Shown here: one piece after another, positions 7,819 through 17,685 of the stretch
How the letters are laid out: each line of letters opens with the position of its first letter
Numbering within the stretch: the first letter of the stretch is position 1
NCBI RefSeq assembly: GCF_042688385.1
Contig: NZ_JBHUPY010000020.1
Location: 24,261-88,260 of the forward strand
Direction of reading: 5' to 3'
Source of the DNA: Herpetosiphon sp042688385
Lineage (GTDB): Bacteria > Chloroflexota > Chloroflexia > Chloroflexales > Herpetosiphonaceae
Length of the DNA stretch: 64,000 nucleotides
Made by a program: the position numbers and the translations under genes
Notes under the pieces: model-generated
The model's input: the letters and a program-made list of their open reading frames with translations, nothing else
What the model was told of the DNA's origin: nothing
Database searches by the model: none

Positions 7819-10800
7819 ATGGCCAAATTCCCCTTCATTCGGCAAGCAGCCCTCATTGCAATGACGCTCTCATTGGGACTTCAAGGTGCGGCGCAACCAG
7901 CCCGTGCAGAAGTATTGCGTGCTCCGACTGCGACGACCAAATTCCTCGTCGAACCCAACAGCCCAGCTAATAAATTTGTCCGCACAAATGGCACGTTAAT
8001 TGCCGATTATGGTTCTTTTTCTGTTTGGCAAGTTGCCGATAGTAACGTCAACAGCCTTAACAAATTAGCTGGTGCCCAAGCCGCCGATCTGGATACGATT
8101 GGTTTGCGCGGGATTAGCTTTAATCCTTTAAAAAACGTTCCCACGGTGCAATCAAGCTTGAGCCAAAGCCCAACTGCCGACCCCCAACTGTGGTTGGTGC
8201 AATTTGCGGGGCCGCTCAAGGATGCTTGGTTGGATGAAATCACCAAAGCCGGGGCCGAACGCGTCATCTACATGCCCAACAACGCCTACCTCGTTTGGGC
8301 AAATGGCCAAACCTTGGCCAAACTCGATTCGCTTAGCAAGAGCAATGTAGCGATTCAATGGGCTGGTGCTTACCACCCAGAATATCGCTTGGCACCTGAA
8401 TTGCGCCAAAAAGCCAGCAATCCCGATGCAAAGGGCCTGGTCGATGTCACGATTCAGTTTTACAACAGTGCCACAGTTGCGCAAGATGTAAACGAAGTGC
8501 TGAAAGCCAGCGCTCAAGTTTATGCAACGCCATGGCAAGTGCTCAACTTCACCACGATTTCGGTGCAAGTGAGCGAAGACGCTTTGGGTCCAATTGCTCG
8601 TCGCGCCAATGTCTACAACGTTGAGTCGTGGCAAGCTCCCAAGCTGATGGACGAGCGCCAAGGCCAAATTTTGGCTGGCAACATAACCACCGCTGGTGGC
8701 AAAGTTGTGCCAAATGGCCCAGGCTACCTCCAATGGTTGCAAAGCCAAGGCGTGCCAACCGATCCTAACCAATATCCAATTGTCGATATTGTCGATGATG
8801 GTCTGGATAACGGCACGACCTCGCCAATTCACCCTGACTTCTATGTCAATGGGGTGAAGCCTGGTACCTCGCGGATTGCCGCCGTTGGCAACTGTACTGC
8901 CGATGCGACTGGCGCAAACCAAGATGGCCACGGTCACCTTAATGTGGGGATCGTTGGTAGCTACAACAACTTGACTGGCTCGCCACACGTTGACGGTGCT
9001 AGCTCAGGGATTGCTGGTGGCTATCGGGTTGGCTTAGGTATCTCGCCATTCGGTCGCATGGCCAGCACCAAAATCTTCAATAATGCTGGTAGCTTTAACC
9101 TAACCAACTGTGGTGGCGGTAGCAACTACTTTGGGATTATCGAAATGGCTTATAGCCATGGCGCTGCAATCTCATCGAACAGTTGGGGTGCAGATAGCGG
9201 TGGTGCATATACCGCTTCATCACAAGCCTTCGACCAAGGCACCCGTGATGCAAGTAGCACGACTGCTGGCAACCAAGAAATGACCCACATTATCGCTGCT
9301 GGTAATGCTGGTCGCGGTGGAGCTAACACGGTTGGCGCACCTGGGACTGCGAAAAACGTTATCACCGTTGGCGCAACCGAAAACGTGCGCGATCAAGGCG
9401 TGATTGACGGTTGTAACGAACCCAATGCCGATAATGCTGATGATATTGCTCTATTCTCAAGCCTTGGACCAACCGATGATGCGCGGGTTAAGCCCGACAT
9501 TATGGCTCCTGGGACCCACGTGATGGGGCCAGCTTCACAACAAGCTGACTTTAGTGGCGATAGCGTTTGTGCCATTGCTGGGAGTGCCTACTACCCAACC
9601 GGCCAAACCCTCTACACTTGGTCGAGCGGTACCAGCCACTCAACCCCAGCGGTTGCAGGCTCGGCTTCATTGCTCTACACCAAATATCGCACCAGCTTCG
9701 GCGGTGGGGTTGCTCCAAGCCCAGCTATGTTGAAAGCCTATTTGTTGGCTTCAACCCGTTATCTCAACGGCACGGGCACCGGCGGCACCTTGCCATCGAA
9801 CCAACAAGGTTGGGGCGATGTGAACTTGGCACCAGCCTTGGATAGCACTCAACGGATTTTGGTTGACCAAACTCGCACCTTTGGCGCAACTGGGGAAGAA
9901 TTCACCCAAGTTGGTCAAATTGCTGAATCAACCAAGCCCGTGCGCATTACCTTGGCCTGGACTGACGCAGCTGGCAGCACAACTGGTAACAGCTATGTCA
10001 ACAACCTTGATCTCGAAGTAACCGCTGGCGGCCAAACCTACAAAGGTAATGTCTTCAACGGCGCACTTTCAACCACTGGTGGCACCGCCGATACCAAAAA
10101 CAACATCGAAGGCGTATACTTGCCAGCAGGCACCACTGGCACCATCCAAGTGAAAGTTATTGCCCGCAACATTGCTGGCGATGCAATTCCTGGTAATGCC
10201 GATACCACCGACCAAGACTTTGCCTTGTATGTTTACAACGGCTCAGTTGGCCCAACCGGTACCTTGACTGGCCGCGTTGCTCAAAGCAACAACAACCCAG
10301 TTGCTGGGGCAACCGTGCGGACTAGCGGTGGCGCAAGCGCTTTGACCAACGCCAGCGGTAACTACAGCATGGTTGTGCCAGTTGGTACCTATGCAGTAAC
10401 CGCCAGCTTGCAAGGTGCTTTCCAAGCTGTACCAAGCGTAACGATTACCCAAAATGTCACCACGACCCAAAACTTCACTTTGAGCTATGGCTCAATCAGT
10501 GGGACGGTGCGTGATGCCTTTACCCCAAGCAATGCTGTTGCTGGGGCAACCGTTTCGGTACCTGGTTACACCACCACCACCAACGCTGCTGGTCAATACA
10601 CCATTCCAGTGGCAAATGTTGGCTCAACCACCGTTACGGTTAGCGCTCCAAAGTATGTTACCCAATCACAAACTGTGACGGTAGCCGATGCAACCAACGC
10701 TACCCAAGACTTTACCTTAGCCGCTGGTGCGGTCGCAGGGATTGTGACCAACAGCGCTAACGGTGCGCCGGTGGCTGATGCAACTGTGGCAATTAGCAAC

Positions 10801-13800
10801 CAATATGTGAAGACCAAAGCTGATGGTAGCTTTGCAATTCGCTTGGAGCCAGGCAGCTATACTCTGACGGCTTCGAAAATTGGCTTTGCTGCTGATAGCG
10901 AAAGCTTAACAATTAGCAACGGGGTTACTGCAACCCAAAATCTGGCAATTACTCCAGCGTTTGGCTACACCCCAGCCAGCTTGAGCCGCACCTTTACCTT
11001 TGGTGATGCACCATTCACCGATACGGTTGGGTTGACCTTGACTAACAACGGTACCCAACCATTTACCTATACCATCCGCGAAAACGGCCAAGCAGGCTTT
11101 ACGCCAGCCGCTGTCCAAGCTGGTAAGGTCTTGGTTGTGCAACGCAACTCGGCTACGTCGGCAACGGCGGCAACCACCGCTTTGACCGCACTTGGCTATA
11201 CCTTCGAATCAATCGATAACGTTGCTTTCGAAGCCCGTAGCTTGGCCAACCTGCAAACCTTCGATGCAGTGATCTACCTCGGCGCAACCGGTGGTACCGG
11301 CAGCAGCCCGAACCCAAGCGAAAACAAGTTGACCGAATACTTGAACGCTGGTGGCCGCTTGTTTATCGCCGATAACGACCTTGGCTTCTTCACCAATCCA
11401 GGCGTGTTCTACAAGACCATGCTTGATTCAACCTATGGTGGTGACGATCCAGGTGCTGCCAACCGCGCCTTAACCGGTGCCGATTTCATGGCTGGCGTAA
11501 ACGCTGCATCAAGCGATAGCTTCCCTGACTATTACACCCCAGGTAGCTCATCAACCGTGATCTTCCGCTACGTAAATAACGCAGTTGGCGGTAGCTTCAT
11601 CCAACGCAATAGCTACAAAGCTGTCTACCTTGCAACCGACTTCGTTAACCTTGGCACATCAACTGGTGGCGAAACGATCGAGCGCACGGTGCTTGAGCGG
11701 GTCTTGCAAGCAATCACTGGTGGTAGTGATAGTCTGCCATGGTTGAAGGAAGCACCAACAACAGGCGTAATTCCTGGCGGCGCTACCCGTAACGTCGCAA
11801 TTGGCTGGAACCCATCTGCTGTAACCCAACCTGGCACCTACACTGGTAGCTTGAGCCTTGGTTACTCAGCAGTGATTACCCAAACCTTCAATATTCCAGT
11901 GACGATGGTCGTCAATCCATCAGCGACTCAAGCCCGAATCTCGGGTACGGTTACCTCATCGGGTATCTGCGATACCGTTCCTGCTCCTGCAAGTGGCGCG
12001 AAAATTCTTATTACCTACACCAATGGGGTTACTGCAACAGTGACCACCAATGCTGCTGGTCAATATGCCTTCTTCGTTCCTCAAGGTGGCACCTACACGG
12101 TTGCTGCTAGCGCCGTTGATCACCTTGGTCAATCGCAAAGCGTAACCGTGACTGACGGTGGCGACGTAACCCAAAACTTCACCTTGCGCTTGAACAAGCC
12201 TTGTGTGACGGTTAGCCCAAGTTCATTGAGCGCTTCATTGGTCTTGGGTGCTGCTCCAGTAACCCAAACCTTGGTTGTGACCAGCAAAGGTGCAGCGCCA
12301 CTCAACGCAACCATCAGCGAACAAAGCCGCAGCGCAGTCAGCCAAGCTGGCTATACCATCGCTGAAGTTCCCTATAGCTGGATCGAAGCGAACGATGGCA
12401 CTGACTTGGCTTTGACTGATGATGGCGCAGCGAATATCACCAGCCCATTCACCGTTACCATTTTCAACACCAGTAGCCGCAACCTGCGGGTTGGCAATAA
12501 TGGTGGCATCTTGGTTGGGGCGACAACTGGTGATGTTGCTGCAAGCAACGCATCGTTACTGACTGGTACCGTCAATAACATCATTGCTCCATTCTGGGAT
12601 GATATTGATGACGGAGCCGGCGGAGTCTTCTGGAAAGTTATTGGCACTGCGCCAAATCGTTCATTGATTGTTCAATGGAATAACCGCGCCCACTACGAAA
12701 ACATTGGTAGCGGCACGTTCCAAGTTGTGATCAAAGAACAAGGTGGCATGGTCTACCAATACAAGGATGTCGATTACGGCGATGCAGCATTCAACAATGG
12801 TGCTAGCGCAACTGTTGGTGTTCGTGGCGCAACCACGGCGCAAGCTGTTCAATACAGCTTTAACCAACCACGAGTGCGCAACGAAATGGCCTTGTGTGTC
12901 TCGGCAACCTGTGATGGGATTTCATGGTTGAGTGAATCGCCAACCACGATTACTGGCTTGGCTGGTACGCCACCAAGCAACCAAGTTGTCAATGTGGTCT
13001 TCTCGACTGCTGGCGTGACCCAAGCTGGGGTCTACACTGGCAACTTAATCTTGACCCACAACAGCCCGCAACCAGCAGTAACCATTCCGGTTACCTTGAC
13101 GGTTACTGCGCCTGCCAACTTCGGTACGGTCAGCGGTACGGTTCAAGGCTTGGCTGCATGTGATGTCTCACCAGCTCCATTAAGTGGCGCAACTGTGACA
13201 ATCAATACTGCAACCCCAACCGTCTTAACAACTGATGCTGCTGGCGCATATAGCTATAGCTTGGCTGCTGGTACCTATACGGTTACGATTGCTAAAGCTG
13301 GCTATGTGACCCAAACCTTCACGGTCGTGGTTCCGGCAAGTGGTGCTGTGACTCAAAATGCCGAATTGCGCTTGAACGCGCCATGTTTGGATGTGGATAC
13401 CACCCCAATCAGCGAAACCGTTGGCATCAACACCATCACGACCCAAACCCTCACCTTGGAAAACAATGGTGCTGCACCATTGACCTGGACGATTGGTGAA
13501 TTGGCTGCAAATGGCCGCCCAGCCCCAACCAGTGGCAATGGCGAAGTCGCAACCCGCAAGCCAGTGCCAGCAAGCAATCGCCTCAACGGCAACAAGCAAA
13601 CCGCTCCCGCCGCTGAAGTGATTCAAGACGGTAGCTTCGAAGCCACCGAGTCTGATGGCAGCAACCCATTCTGGACTCAAACCTCAACCAACTTTAGTGA
13701 TATCGTTATGTGTACCGCAGACTGCGATGAAGATTCAATCTCGGACGTTCCACATACTGGCGAATTCTATGTTTGGTTCGGCGGTATCAACGCAACCATG

Positions 13801-14370
13801 CCAACCGAAGAAGCGTCACTTGAGCAAACCTTCACCGCTTCAAGCGATAGCGAAGGCACGCTTTCGTTCTGGATGTTTATCACGGCTGCTGCCAACCGAC
13901 CAAACGACTACATGCGCGTTTTGATCGATGGTAATGAAGTCTATCGGGTAACCAACCCAGAACGAACCGGCTTCCCAACCTACACCTTGGTTGAAGTGCC
14001 AATTGATTCAGCAGACTTTGATGCTGGGACAACCCACACCTTGCGGGTTGAAGCAGTTATTCAATCTGGTGGCAATAGCAACTTCTTCCTCGATGACATC
14101 TCGCTCGATTTGGGTGTTGCTTGTTCGCCAGATGCTGCTTCATGGGTTCGCGCAGTGCCAAATAGCGGCACGATCGCAGCCGATGGTTCAGCCAATGTGG
14201 CGCTTGAATTCAACACCAACGGCTTGGCCGCTGGTCTCCACACAGTCAACCTGTGTATTCAATCGAACGACACAACCAAGCCAAACGTTCAAATTCCAGT
14301 GACAATCAACGTCTCTGAGAATGTTGACCCAACCCGCAAGGTCTACTTGCCTTGGGTAAACAAGAACTAA
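7819..14370 (+). CDS. Giant secreted subtilisin-like (S8) protease with repeated accessory domains
   Basis: The start is ATG 7819, 5 bases after GGAGG, rather than the TTG at 7801; this gives 2183 residues. A signal peptide covers residues 1 to about 31 (cleavage near ARA-EV). A propeptide-like region runs to about 300. The S8 catalytic domain spans about 315-650: Asp in VDDG (D326), His in DGHGH (H371), oxyanion Asn in AAGNAG (N496) and Ser in SSGTSHSTP (S606). Three carboxypeptidase-regulatory-like beta domains lie at about 811-1045. A segment at about 1094-1300 (VLVVQRNS..., AVIYLGATGGTG, GGRLFIADND) looks like a ThuA/glutamine-amidotransferase-like fold. Further regulatory-like repeats lie near 1375-1470 and 1767-1870, and a jelly-roll-like segment near 1932-2095. 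It ends in VYLPWVNKN. It probably degrades external protein, which fits a predatory gliding bacterium (inference). Confidence 0.92.
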   Translation: MAKFPFIRQAALIAMTLSLGLQGAAQPARAEVLRAPTATTKFLVEPNSPANKFVRTNGTLIADYGSFSVWQVADSNVNSLNKLAGAQAADLDTIGLRGISFNPLKNVPTVQSSLSQSPTADPQLWLVQFAGPLKDAWLDEITKAGAERVIYMPNNAYLVWANGQTLAKLDSLSKSNVAIQWAGAYHPEYRLAPELRQKASNPDAKGLVDVTIQFYNSATVAQDVNEVLKASAQVYATPWQVLNFTTISVQVSEDALGPIARRANVYNVESWQAPKLMDERQGQILAGNITTAGGKVVPNGPGYLQWLQSQGVPTDPNQYPIVDIVDDGLDNGTTSPIHPDFYVNGVKPGTSRIAAVGNCTADATGANQDGHGHLNVGIVGSYNNLTGSPHVDGASSGIAGGYRVGLGISPFGRMASTKIFNNAGSFNLTNCGGGSNYFGIIEMAYSHGAAISSNSWGADSGGAYTASSQAFDQGTRDASSTTAGNQEMTHIIAAGNAGRGGANTVGAPGTAKNVITVGATENVRDQGVIDGCNEPNADNADDIALFSSLGPTDDARVKPDIMAPGTHVMGPASQQADFSGDSVCAIAGSAYYPTGQTLYTWSSGTSHSTPAVAGSASLLYTKYRTSFGGGVAPSPAMLKAYLLASTRYLNGTGTGGTLPSNQQGWGDVNLAPALDSTQRILVDQTRTFGATGEEFTQVGQIAESTKPVRITLAWTDAAGSTTGNSYVNNLDLEVTAGGQTYKGNVFNGALSTTGGTADTKNNIEGVYLPAGTTGTIQVKVIARNIAGDAIPGNADTTDQDFALYVYNGSVGPTGTLTGRVAQSNNNPVAGATVRTSGGASALTNASGNYSMVVPVGTYAVTASLQGAFQAVPSVTITQNVTTTQNFTLSYGSISGTVRDAFTPSNAVAGATVSVPGYTTTTNAAGQYTIPVANVGSTTVTVSAPKYVTQSQTVTVADATNATQDFTLAAGAVAGIVTNSANGAPVADATVAISNQYVKTKADGSFAIRLEPGSYTLTASKIGFAADSESLTISNGVTATQNLAITPAFGYTPASLSRTFTFGDAPFTDTVGLTLTNNGTQPFTYTIRENGQAGFTPAAVQAGKVLVVQRNSATSATAATTALTALGYTFESIDNVAFEARSLANLQTFDAVIYLGATGGTGSSPNPSENKLTEYLNAGGRLFIADNDLGFFTNPGVFYKTMLDSTYGGDDPGAANRALTGADFMAGVNAASSDSFPDYYTPGSSSTVIFRYVNNAVGGSFIQRNSYKAVYLATDFVNLGTSTGGETIERTVLERVLQAITGGSDSLPWLKEAPTTGVIPGGATRNVAIGWNPSAVTQPGTYTGSLSLGYSAVITQTFNIPVTMVVNPSATQARISGTVTSSGICDTVPAPASGAKILITYTNGVTATVTTNAAGQYAFFVPQGGTYTVAASAVDHLGQSQSVTVTDGGDVTQNFTLRLNKPCVTVSPSSLSASLVLGAAPVTQTLVVTSKGAAPLNATISEQSRSAVSQAGYTIAEVPYSWIEANDGTDLALTDDGAANITSPFTVTIFNTSSRNLRVGNNGGILVGATTGDVAASNASLLTGTVNNIIAPFWDDIDDGAGGVFWKVIGTAPNRSLIVQWNNRAHYENIGSGTFQVVIKEQGGMVYQYKDVDYGDAAFNNGASATVGVRGATTAQAVQYSFNQPRVRNEMALCVSATCDGISWLSESPTTITGLAGTPPSNQVVNVVFSTAGVTQAGVYTGNLILTHNSPQPAVTIPVTLTVTAPANFGTVSGTVQGLAACDVSPAPLSGATVTINTATPTVLTTDAAGAYSYSLAAGTYTVTIAKAGYVTQTFTVVVPASGAVTQNAELRLNAPCLDVDTTPISETVGINTITTQTLTLENNGAAPLTWTIGELAANGRPAPTSGNGEVATRKPVPASNRLNGNKQTAPAAEVIQDGSFEATESDGSNPFWTQTSTNFSDIVMCTADCDEDSISDVPHTGEFYVWFGGINATMPTEEASLEQTFTASSDSEGTLSFWMFITAAANRPNDYMRVLIDGNEVYRVTNPERTGFPTYTLVEVPIDSADFDAGTTHTLRVEAVIQSGGNSNFFLDDISLDLGVACSPDAASWVRAVPNSGTIAADGSANVALEFNTNGLAAGLHTVNLCIQSNDTTKPNVQIPVTINVSENVDPTRKVYLPWVNKN

Positions 14371-14378
14371 AACTCCTT

Positions 14379-14408
14379 GGCGGCTCCTGGGTTTACTCAG
14401 GAGCCGCC
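14379..14408 (+). terminator. Hairpin after the S8 protease gene
   Basis: The perfect 11-bp stem GGCGGCTCCTG / CAGGAGCCGCC has an 8-base loop and starts 8 bases after the stop. There is no T-run, so it probably stabilises the 3' end or acts together with the next hairpin. Confidence 0.55.
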
Positions 14409-14427
14409 AACGGCTTTGGTTAATCAA

Positions 14428-14462
14428 AAAGGCCGCCTTGGAGCACTTCCAAGGCGGCCTTT
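14428..14462. terminator. Bidirectional terminator between the protease and RNase J genes
   Basis: The perfect 15-bp stem AAAGGCCGCCTTGGA / TCCAAGGCGGCCTTT has a 5-base loop. It is flanked by A-rich sequence on the left and T-rich sequence on the right, so it can terminate transcripts from both convergent genes. Confidence 0.85.
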
Positions 14463-14475
14463 CGTTGCTTATTGT

Positions 14476-16185
14476 TTAGACTTCCATCACCACCGGAATA
14501 ACCATTGGGCGGCGGCGGGTGCGCTCGTAGAGGTAACGCCCAACCACTTCTTTGATTTTGCGGGCTGCTGGCGATGAAACTGCTGGCGAGTTGCCCTCGG
14601 CGGTTTCTTCACCATCGCTGAAGGCCCGCGCTGGCACAACGTAGCTTTCGCTAAACGAGGCTCGCACTGCTTCCTTGGCTCCTTCAATCAAATCGGTTGA
14701 GTCGCGGGTCGATACAAAGCCACGGCTGACAATATCTGGCCCGGCAACCAAATTGCCAGTTTGCAATTCGACTGAAACAACCACCATCAAAATGCCATCT
14801 TTGGCCAACATTTGGCGGTCGCGAACGACAGCGCCACCAATATCGCCAACCGAAACGCCATCAACAAAGACATGGCCAACTGGCGCACGGCTAACCAGTT
14901 TGCCATAGTTTTGGCTGAATTCCATAATCGAGCCACCCTCGGCAATCAGCACGTTGTCGCCATTAAAGCCCATGCCCTCAGCCAATTGCTTGTAACGCGC
15001 AAGGTGGCGATAATCGCCGTGGAAGGGGATGACATATTGCGGCTGCACCAAGTTGAGCAACATTTTCAGCTCTTCTTGGGCTGCGTGGCCCGAAACGTGG
15101 ACTGGCAAATCTGAACCGTAAATCACATTCGCGCCAAGTTTATACAAGTTGTCGATCACTTTGTAGACCGACACTTCGTTGCCTGGAATTGGCGAGGCTG
15201 AAATCACGACCGTATCGCCACGCTGAATCGAAATTTGGCGATGATCGCGGTTGGCCATGCGCGAAAGCGCCGCCATTGGCTCGCCTTGGCTGCCCGTACA
15301 GACAATCGCAATTTGATCATCAGGCAGGTTTTTCATATCGCCTGGCCGAATCAGCATGCCATCGGGCACTTCCAAATAGCCCAATTCACGGGCAATCGTG
15401 GTGTTATTTTCCATCGAGCGGCCAACTGGCACAACCTTGCGGCCATAATCCAGCGCTGCATTGATTGCCATTTGCACCCGCGAAATATTCGAGGCAAAGG
15501 TGGCCATAATCACCCGCCCAGGTGCGGTGGCAAAAATTTGATCAAAGGCATCGCCAACCACACGCTCTGATGGTGTGTAGCCCTTCGATTCCACCCGCAC
15601 ACAGTCGGTTACCAAGACGATCGGGTTGCGGCGGCCAAAATCGACCAAGCGATCGATTTCGGTTGGCCAGTTGTCAACCGGCGTATGGTCAAGCTTCCAG
15701 TCGGTAATGTACAAGGCCAAGCCAGCGGGCGAGGTCAAGCCAAAGCCCACCGAATCGGGGATGGAGTGGGCAATGTGGAATGGCTCAATCGTGAAGCAAC
15801 CAAGCTGGAATTTATCGCCTGGCGCAATTGTTTTGGTCGAAACTTTATCGGTCAAGCGATGTTCTTTGAGCTTATTCGAGAGCAAGCCCAAGGTCAATGT
15901 TGTGCCATAAACCATGGGAAAGCCCAGATCGCCAATCAACCATGGCACAGCCCCAATGTGGTCTTCGTGGCCGTGGGTCAGCAACACGCCGCGAATATTG
16001 GCAACTTTATCGCGCAGGTAGGTGATGTCGGGCAAAACCAAATCAACGCCCATCATCTCGCTTTCAGGAAACATCACGCCCATATCGCAGATGATAATAT
16101 CTTCTTCATACTCAAAAACCCACATGTTGCGGCCAACTTCCGATGCGCCCCCAAGTGGGATAACCCGTAATTTGTTTTTAGTCAT
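14476..16185 (-). CDS. rnj: Ribonuclease J
   Basis: A 569-residue metallo-beta-lactamase/beta-CASP nuclease that processes and degrades RNA (5'-3' exonuclease and endonuclease activities in the family). The metal-binding motif LTHGHEDHIGAVPWL is at about residue 70-85. Further family motifs are VTDCVRVESKGYTPSER, CTGSQGEPMAALSRM, and SGHAAQEELKMLLNLVQPQYVIPFHGDYRHL near residues 360-390. A C-terminal domain is present. The ATG at 16185 was chosen because the family N-terminus (KLRVIPLGGASEVGRN) follows it. It lacks its own ribosome binding site. The ATG overlaps the stop codon of a 16-codon upstream ORF, so translation may be coupled. A GTG at 16200 is an alternative start. Confidence 0.93.
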   Translation of the reverse strand: MTKNKLRVIPLGGASEVGRNMWVFEYEEDIIICDMGVMFPESEMMGVDLVLPDITYLRDKVANIRGVLLTHGHEDHIGAVPWLIGDLGFPMVYGTTLTLGLLSNKLKEHRLTDKVSTKTIAPGDKFQLGCFTIEPFHIAHSIPDSVGFGLTSPAGLALYITDWKLDHTPVDNWPTEIDRLVDFGRRNPIVLVTDCVRVESKGYTPSERVVGDAFDQIFATAPGRVIMATFASNISRVQMAINAALDYGRKVVPVGRSMENNTTIARELGYLEVPDGMLIRPGDMKNLPDDQIAIVCTGSQGEPMAALSRMANRDHRQISIQRGDTVVISASPIPGNEVSVYKVIDNLYKLGANVIYGSDLPVHVSGHAAQEELKMLLNLVQPQYVIPFHGDYRHLARYKQLAEGMGFNGDNVLIAEGGSIMEFSQNYGKLVSRAPVGHVFVDGVSVGDIGGAVVRDRQMLAKDGILMVVVSVELQTGNLVAGPDIVSRGFVSTRDSTDLIEGAKEAVRASFSESYVVPARAFSDGEETAEGNSPAVSSPAARKIKEVVGRYLYERTRRRPMVIPVVMEV

Positions 16186-16228
16186 ACGAATACAAACCAC
16201 AGTGCAAGCAGGCTCGCACTGTCGTCAT
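16178..16228 (-). CDS. Candidate 16-residue leader peptide overlapping the RNase J start
   Basis: ATG at 16226-16228 follows an AAAGGAG ribosome binding site at a 3-base gap. The frame MTTVRACLHCGLYSYD ends in TAA inside the sequence ATGACTAA, which also contains the RNase J start codon. The downstream RNase J ATG has no Shine-Dalgarno sequence, while this tiny ORF has a strong one. That arrangement is what translational coupling or a regulatory upstream ORF would look like. Too short to be recognised by homology; a chance occurrence cannot be excluded. Confidence 0.45.
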   Translation of the reverse strand: MTTVRACLHCGLYSYD

Positions 16229-16352
16229 GGCTCCTTTCATGGATAATCCCAACCCCATTGGCTGAGATAGTTGTTAAATAAAGCTTCTTGGTCGTACCAC
16301 TCCACATAACGATGAGTAGCAGTTCTTCAGATCACAGCGTAGGCCAGTTGGC

Positions 16353-16877
16353 CTAAACTGTATTATTGGGCCAATGCTGCTTGATTTGGCTTAACAAGCT
16401 GGTTAATTGGCCGGATGTGGCATACAACGGCACTTTATTGCAATAATGGCGATAAAACCAACGCCGATACCATGGCGCTTTGCCCAATGCGTTTGTCATC
16501 AGCACATCGATGCGCTGCACATAATCGTCGTAGCTATAGGCTGGCCGCAATTGCTCAACTGCCTGCCACGGATAAAATTGCAGCAAGCCAAGCGTGCGAA
16601 TCGTCAAGCCATCAGCTTCAAATTGATAGCTGGTTTGCCATTCCAAGAGCAATTGCCAAAGCATGCGTGGCAAGCTCAAGCCCAAACTCAGCAAGAGAAA
16701 GGCAGTCGTTTTTTGGCCAGCAGTCCAGGTTGGGGCTTGCTGTTGCCACGAACGAAACAAGGACGTTAATTCTAAGCCCAACAGATTAAATAACAGCCAC
16801 CAGGTGGCGATTAATAAGCCAGTGTTCAGCAACCCCAGCCCAATTAATGATCTGCGTTGCCGAAAAAAGCTCATGCA
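16353..16877 (-). CDS. Small membrane protein, unknown function
   Basis: A 174-residue protein. The start MSFFRQRRSL follows AGAGGA by about 7 bases; an in-frame upstream start (16898) would add seven residues. Two hydrophobic segments (about residues 12-35 and 56-76) are followed by a soluble part with a PH-like flavour: YQFEADGLTIRTLGLLQFYPW. This resembles bacterial two-TM proteins with a small membrane-proximal beta domain, but no family assignment is secure. It lies between RNase J and the uracil-DNA glycosylase on the same strand and may end that transcript. A short palindrome (TAGGCCAgtTGGCCTA) lies just downstream. Confidence 0.6.
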   Translation of the reverse strand, partial: CMSFFRQRRSLIGLGLLNTGLLIATWWLLFNLLGLELTSLFRSWQQQAPTWTAGQKTTAFLLLSLGLSLPRMLWQLLLEWQTSYQFEADGLTIRTLGLLQFYPWQAVEQLRPAYSYDDYVQRIDVLMTNALGKAPWYRRWFYRHYCNKVPLYATSGQLTSLLSQIKQHWPNNTV

Positions 16878-16933
16878 TAATCCTCTTCGCGAAATCAACC
16901 AACCGGATGTTCTGTGGTTTCGGCGCTGAGACC

Positions 16934-17587
16934 TTAAAACATTGATGTTTGGTGTGGTGGCGCTGTTGGCTCGTCGATTTCAGGCTCGCTTGGTTGGCTT
17001 GCTTCTTCGTGCAAGCGCTGGTTGAGCCGTGCAATCAGCCGTGGAACCAGCCGAATATCGGCGATTGCATCGGGCATGGCGTTCATGTTGCGCAGCACAT
17101 AGGCTGGGTGGAACAACGGTAAAAATACCGTTTGGCCAACCCGTTTCACGCCCCGAATGCCATGAATTTTAGTAATTTTGCCACCAGGGAAAAATTTGTT
17201 CATCGAATGCCGCCCAAGTGTCGCAATCAACTTGGGAGCCAAGGCCGCAATTTGGCGATCTAAAAATTGGGCACAAGCGGCAATTTCGCTTGGCTCAGGG
17301 TCGCGGTTGCCAGGTGGCCGACATTTGACCACATTGGCAATAAAAACCTGTTCACGGACAAGGCCAATTTCGGCCAGCCATTGTTCGAGTAAATCGCCCG
17401 AAGGCCCAACGAAAGGCCGACCAAGCGCATCTTCACGTTGGCCAGGCCCCTCACCAATTAACAAAATTTCGGCATCGGCTGGGCCTTCGCCCGGCACTGC
17501 ATTGGTTCGGGTGCGACAAAGTGGGCAAGCAGTGCAGTGGGCGACTTCTTCAGCAATCAGTGCCAAGGTTGCTGCTGCATCAGTCAT
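16934..17587 (-). CDS. udg: Uracil-DNA glycosylase, family 4 (iron-sulfur type)
   Basis: A 217-residue enzyme that removes uracil from DNA as the first step of base excision repair. The signature GEGPGQREDALGRPFVGPSG is at about residues 45-65. Cysteines in CTACPLC (C18, C21) and in VVKCRPPGNRDPEPSEIAAC match the four ligands of the [4Fe-4S] cluster of family 4. The late motif PLFHPAYVLRN supplies the conserved His. The C-terminal ~40 residues are acidic and proline-rich, and lie beyond the core. It follows plsY by 98 bases and may share the fsa-pgsA-plsY transcript. Confidence 0.93.
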   Translation of the reverse strand: MTDAAATLALIAEEVAHCTACPLCRTRTNAVPGEGPADAEILLIGEGPGQREDALGRPFVGPSGDLLEQWLAEIGLVREQVFIANVVKCRPPGNRDPEPSEIAACAQFLDRQIAALAPKLIATLGRHSMNKFFPGGKITKIHGIRGVKRVGQTVFLPLFHPAYVLRNMNAMPDAIADIRLVPRLIARLNQRLHEEASQPSEPEIDEPTAPPHQTSMF

Positions 17588-17685
17588 AGGCGCAATTAAA
17601 CCCAGAGTTGCTCAAAACCTTAATCAAACATCGTTTGCATGTTTTGATATTGTACACGAATTTAAGCTTGTCTGATTCTGGATAG

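Noticed and set aside
8152..8988. Antisense open frame (278 codons) over the protease
   Set aside because: Shadow of the S8 protease; the translation shows no recognisable motif.
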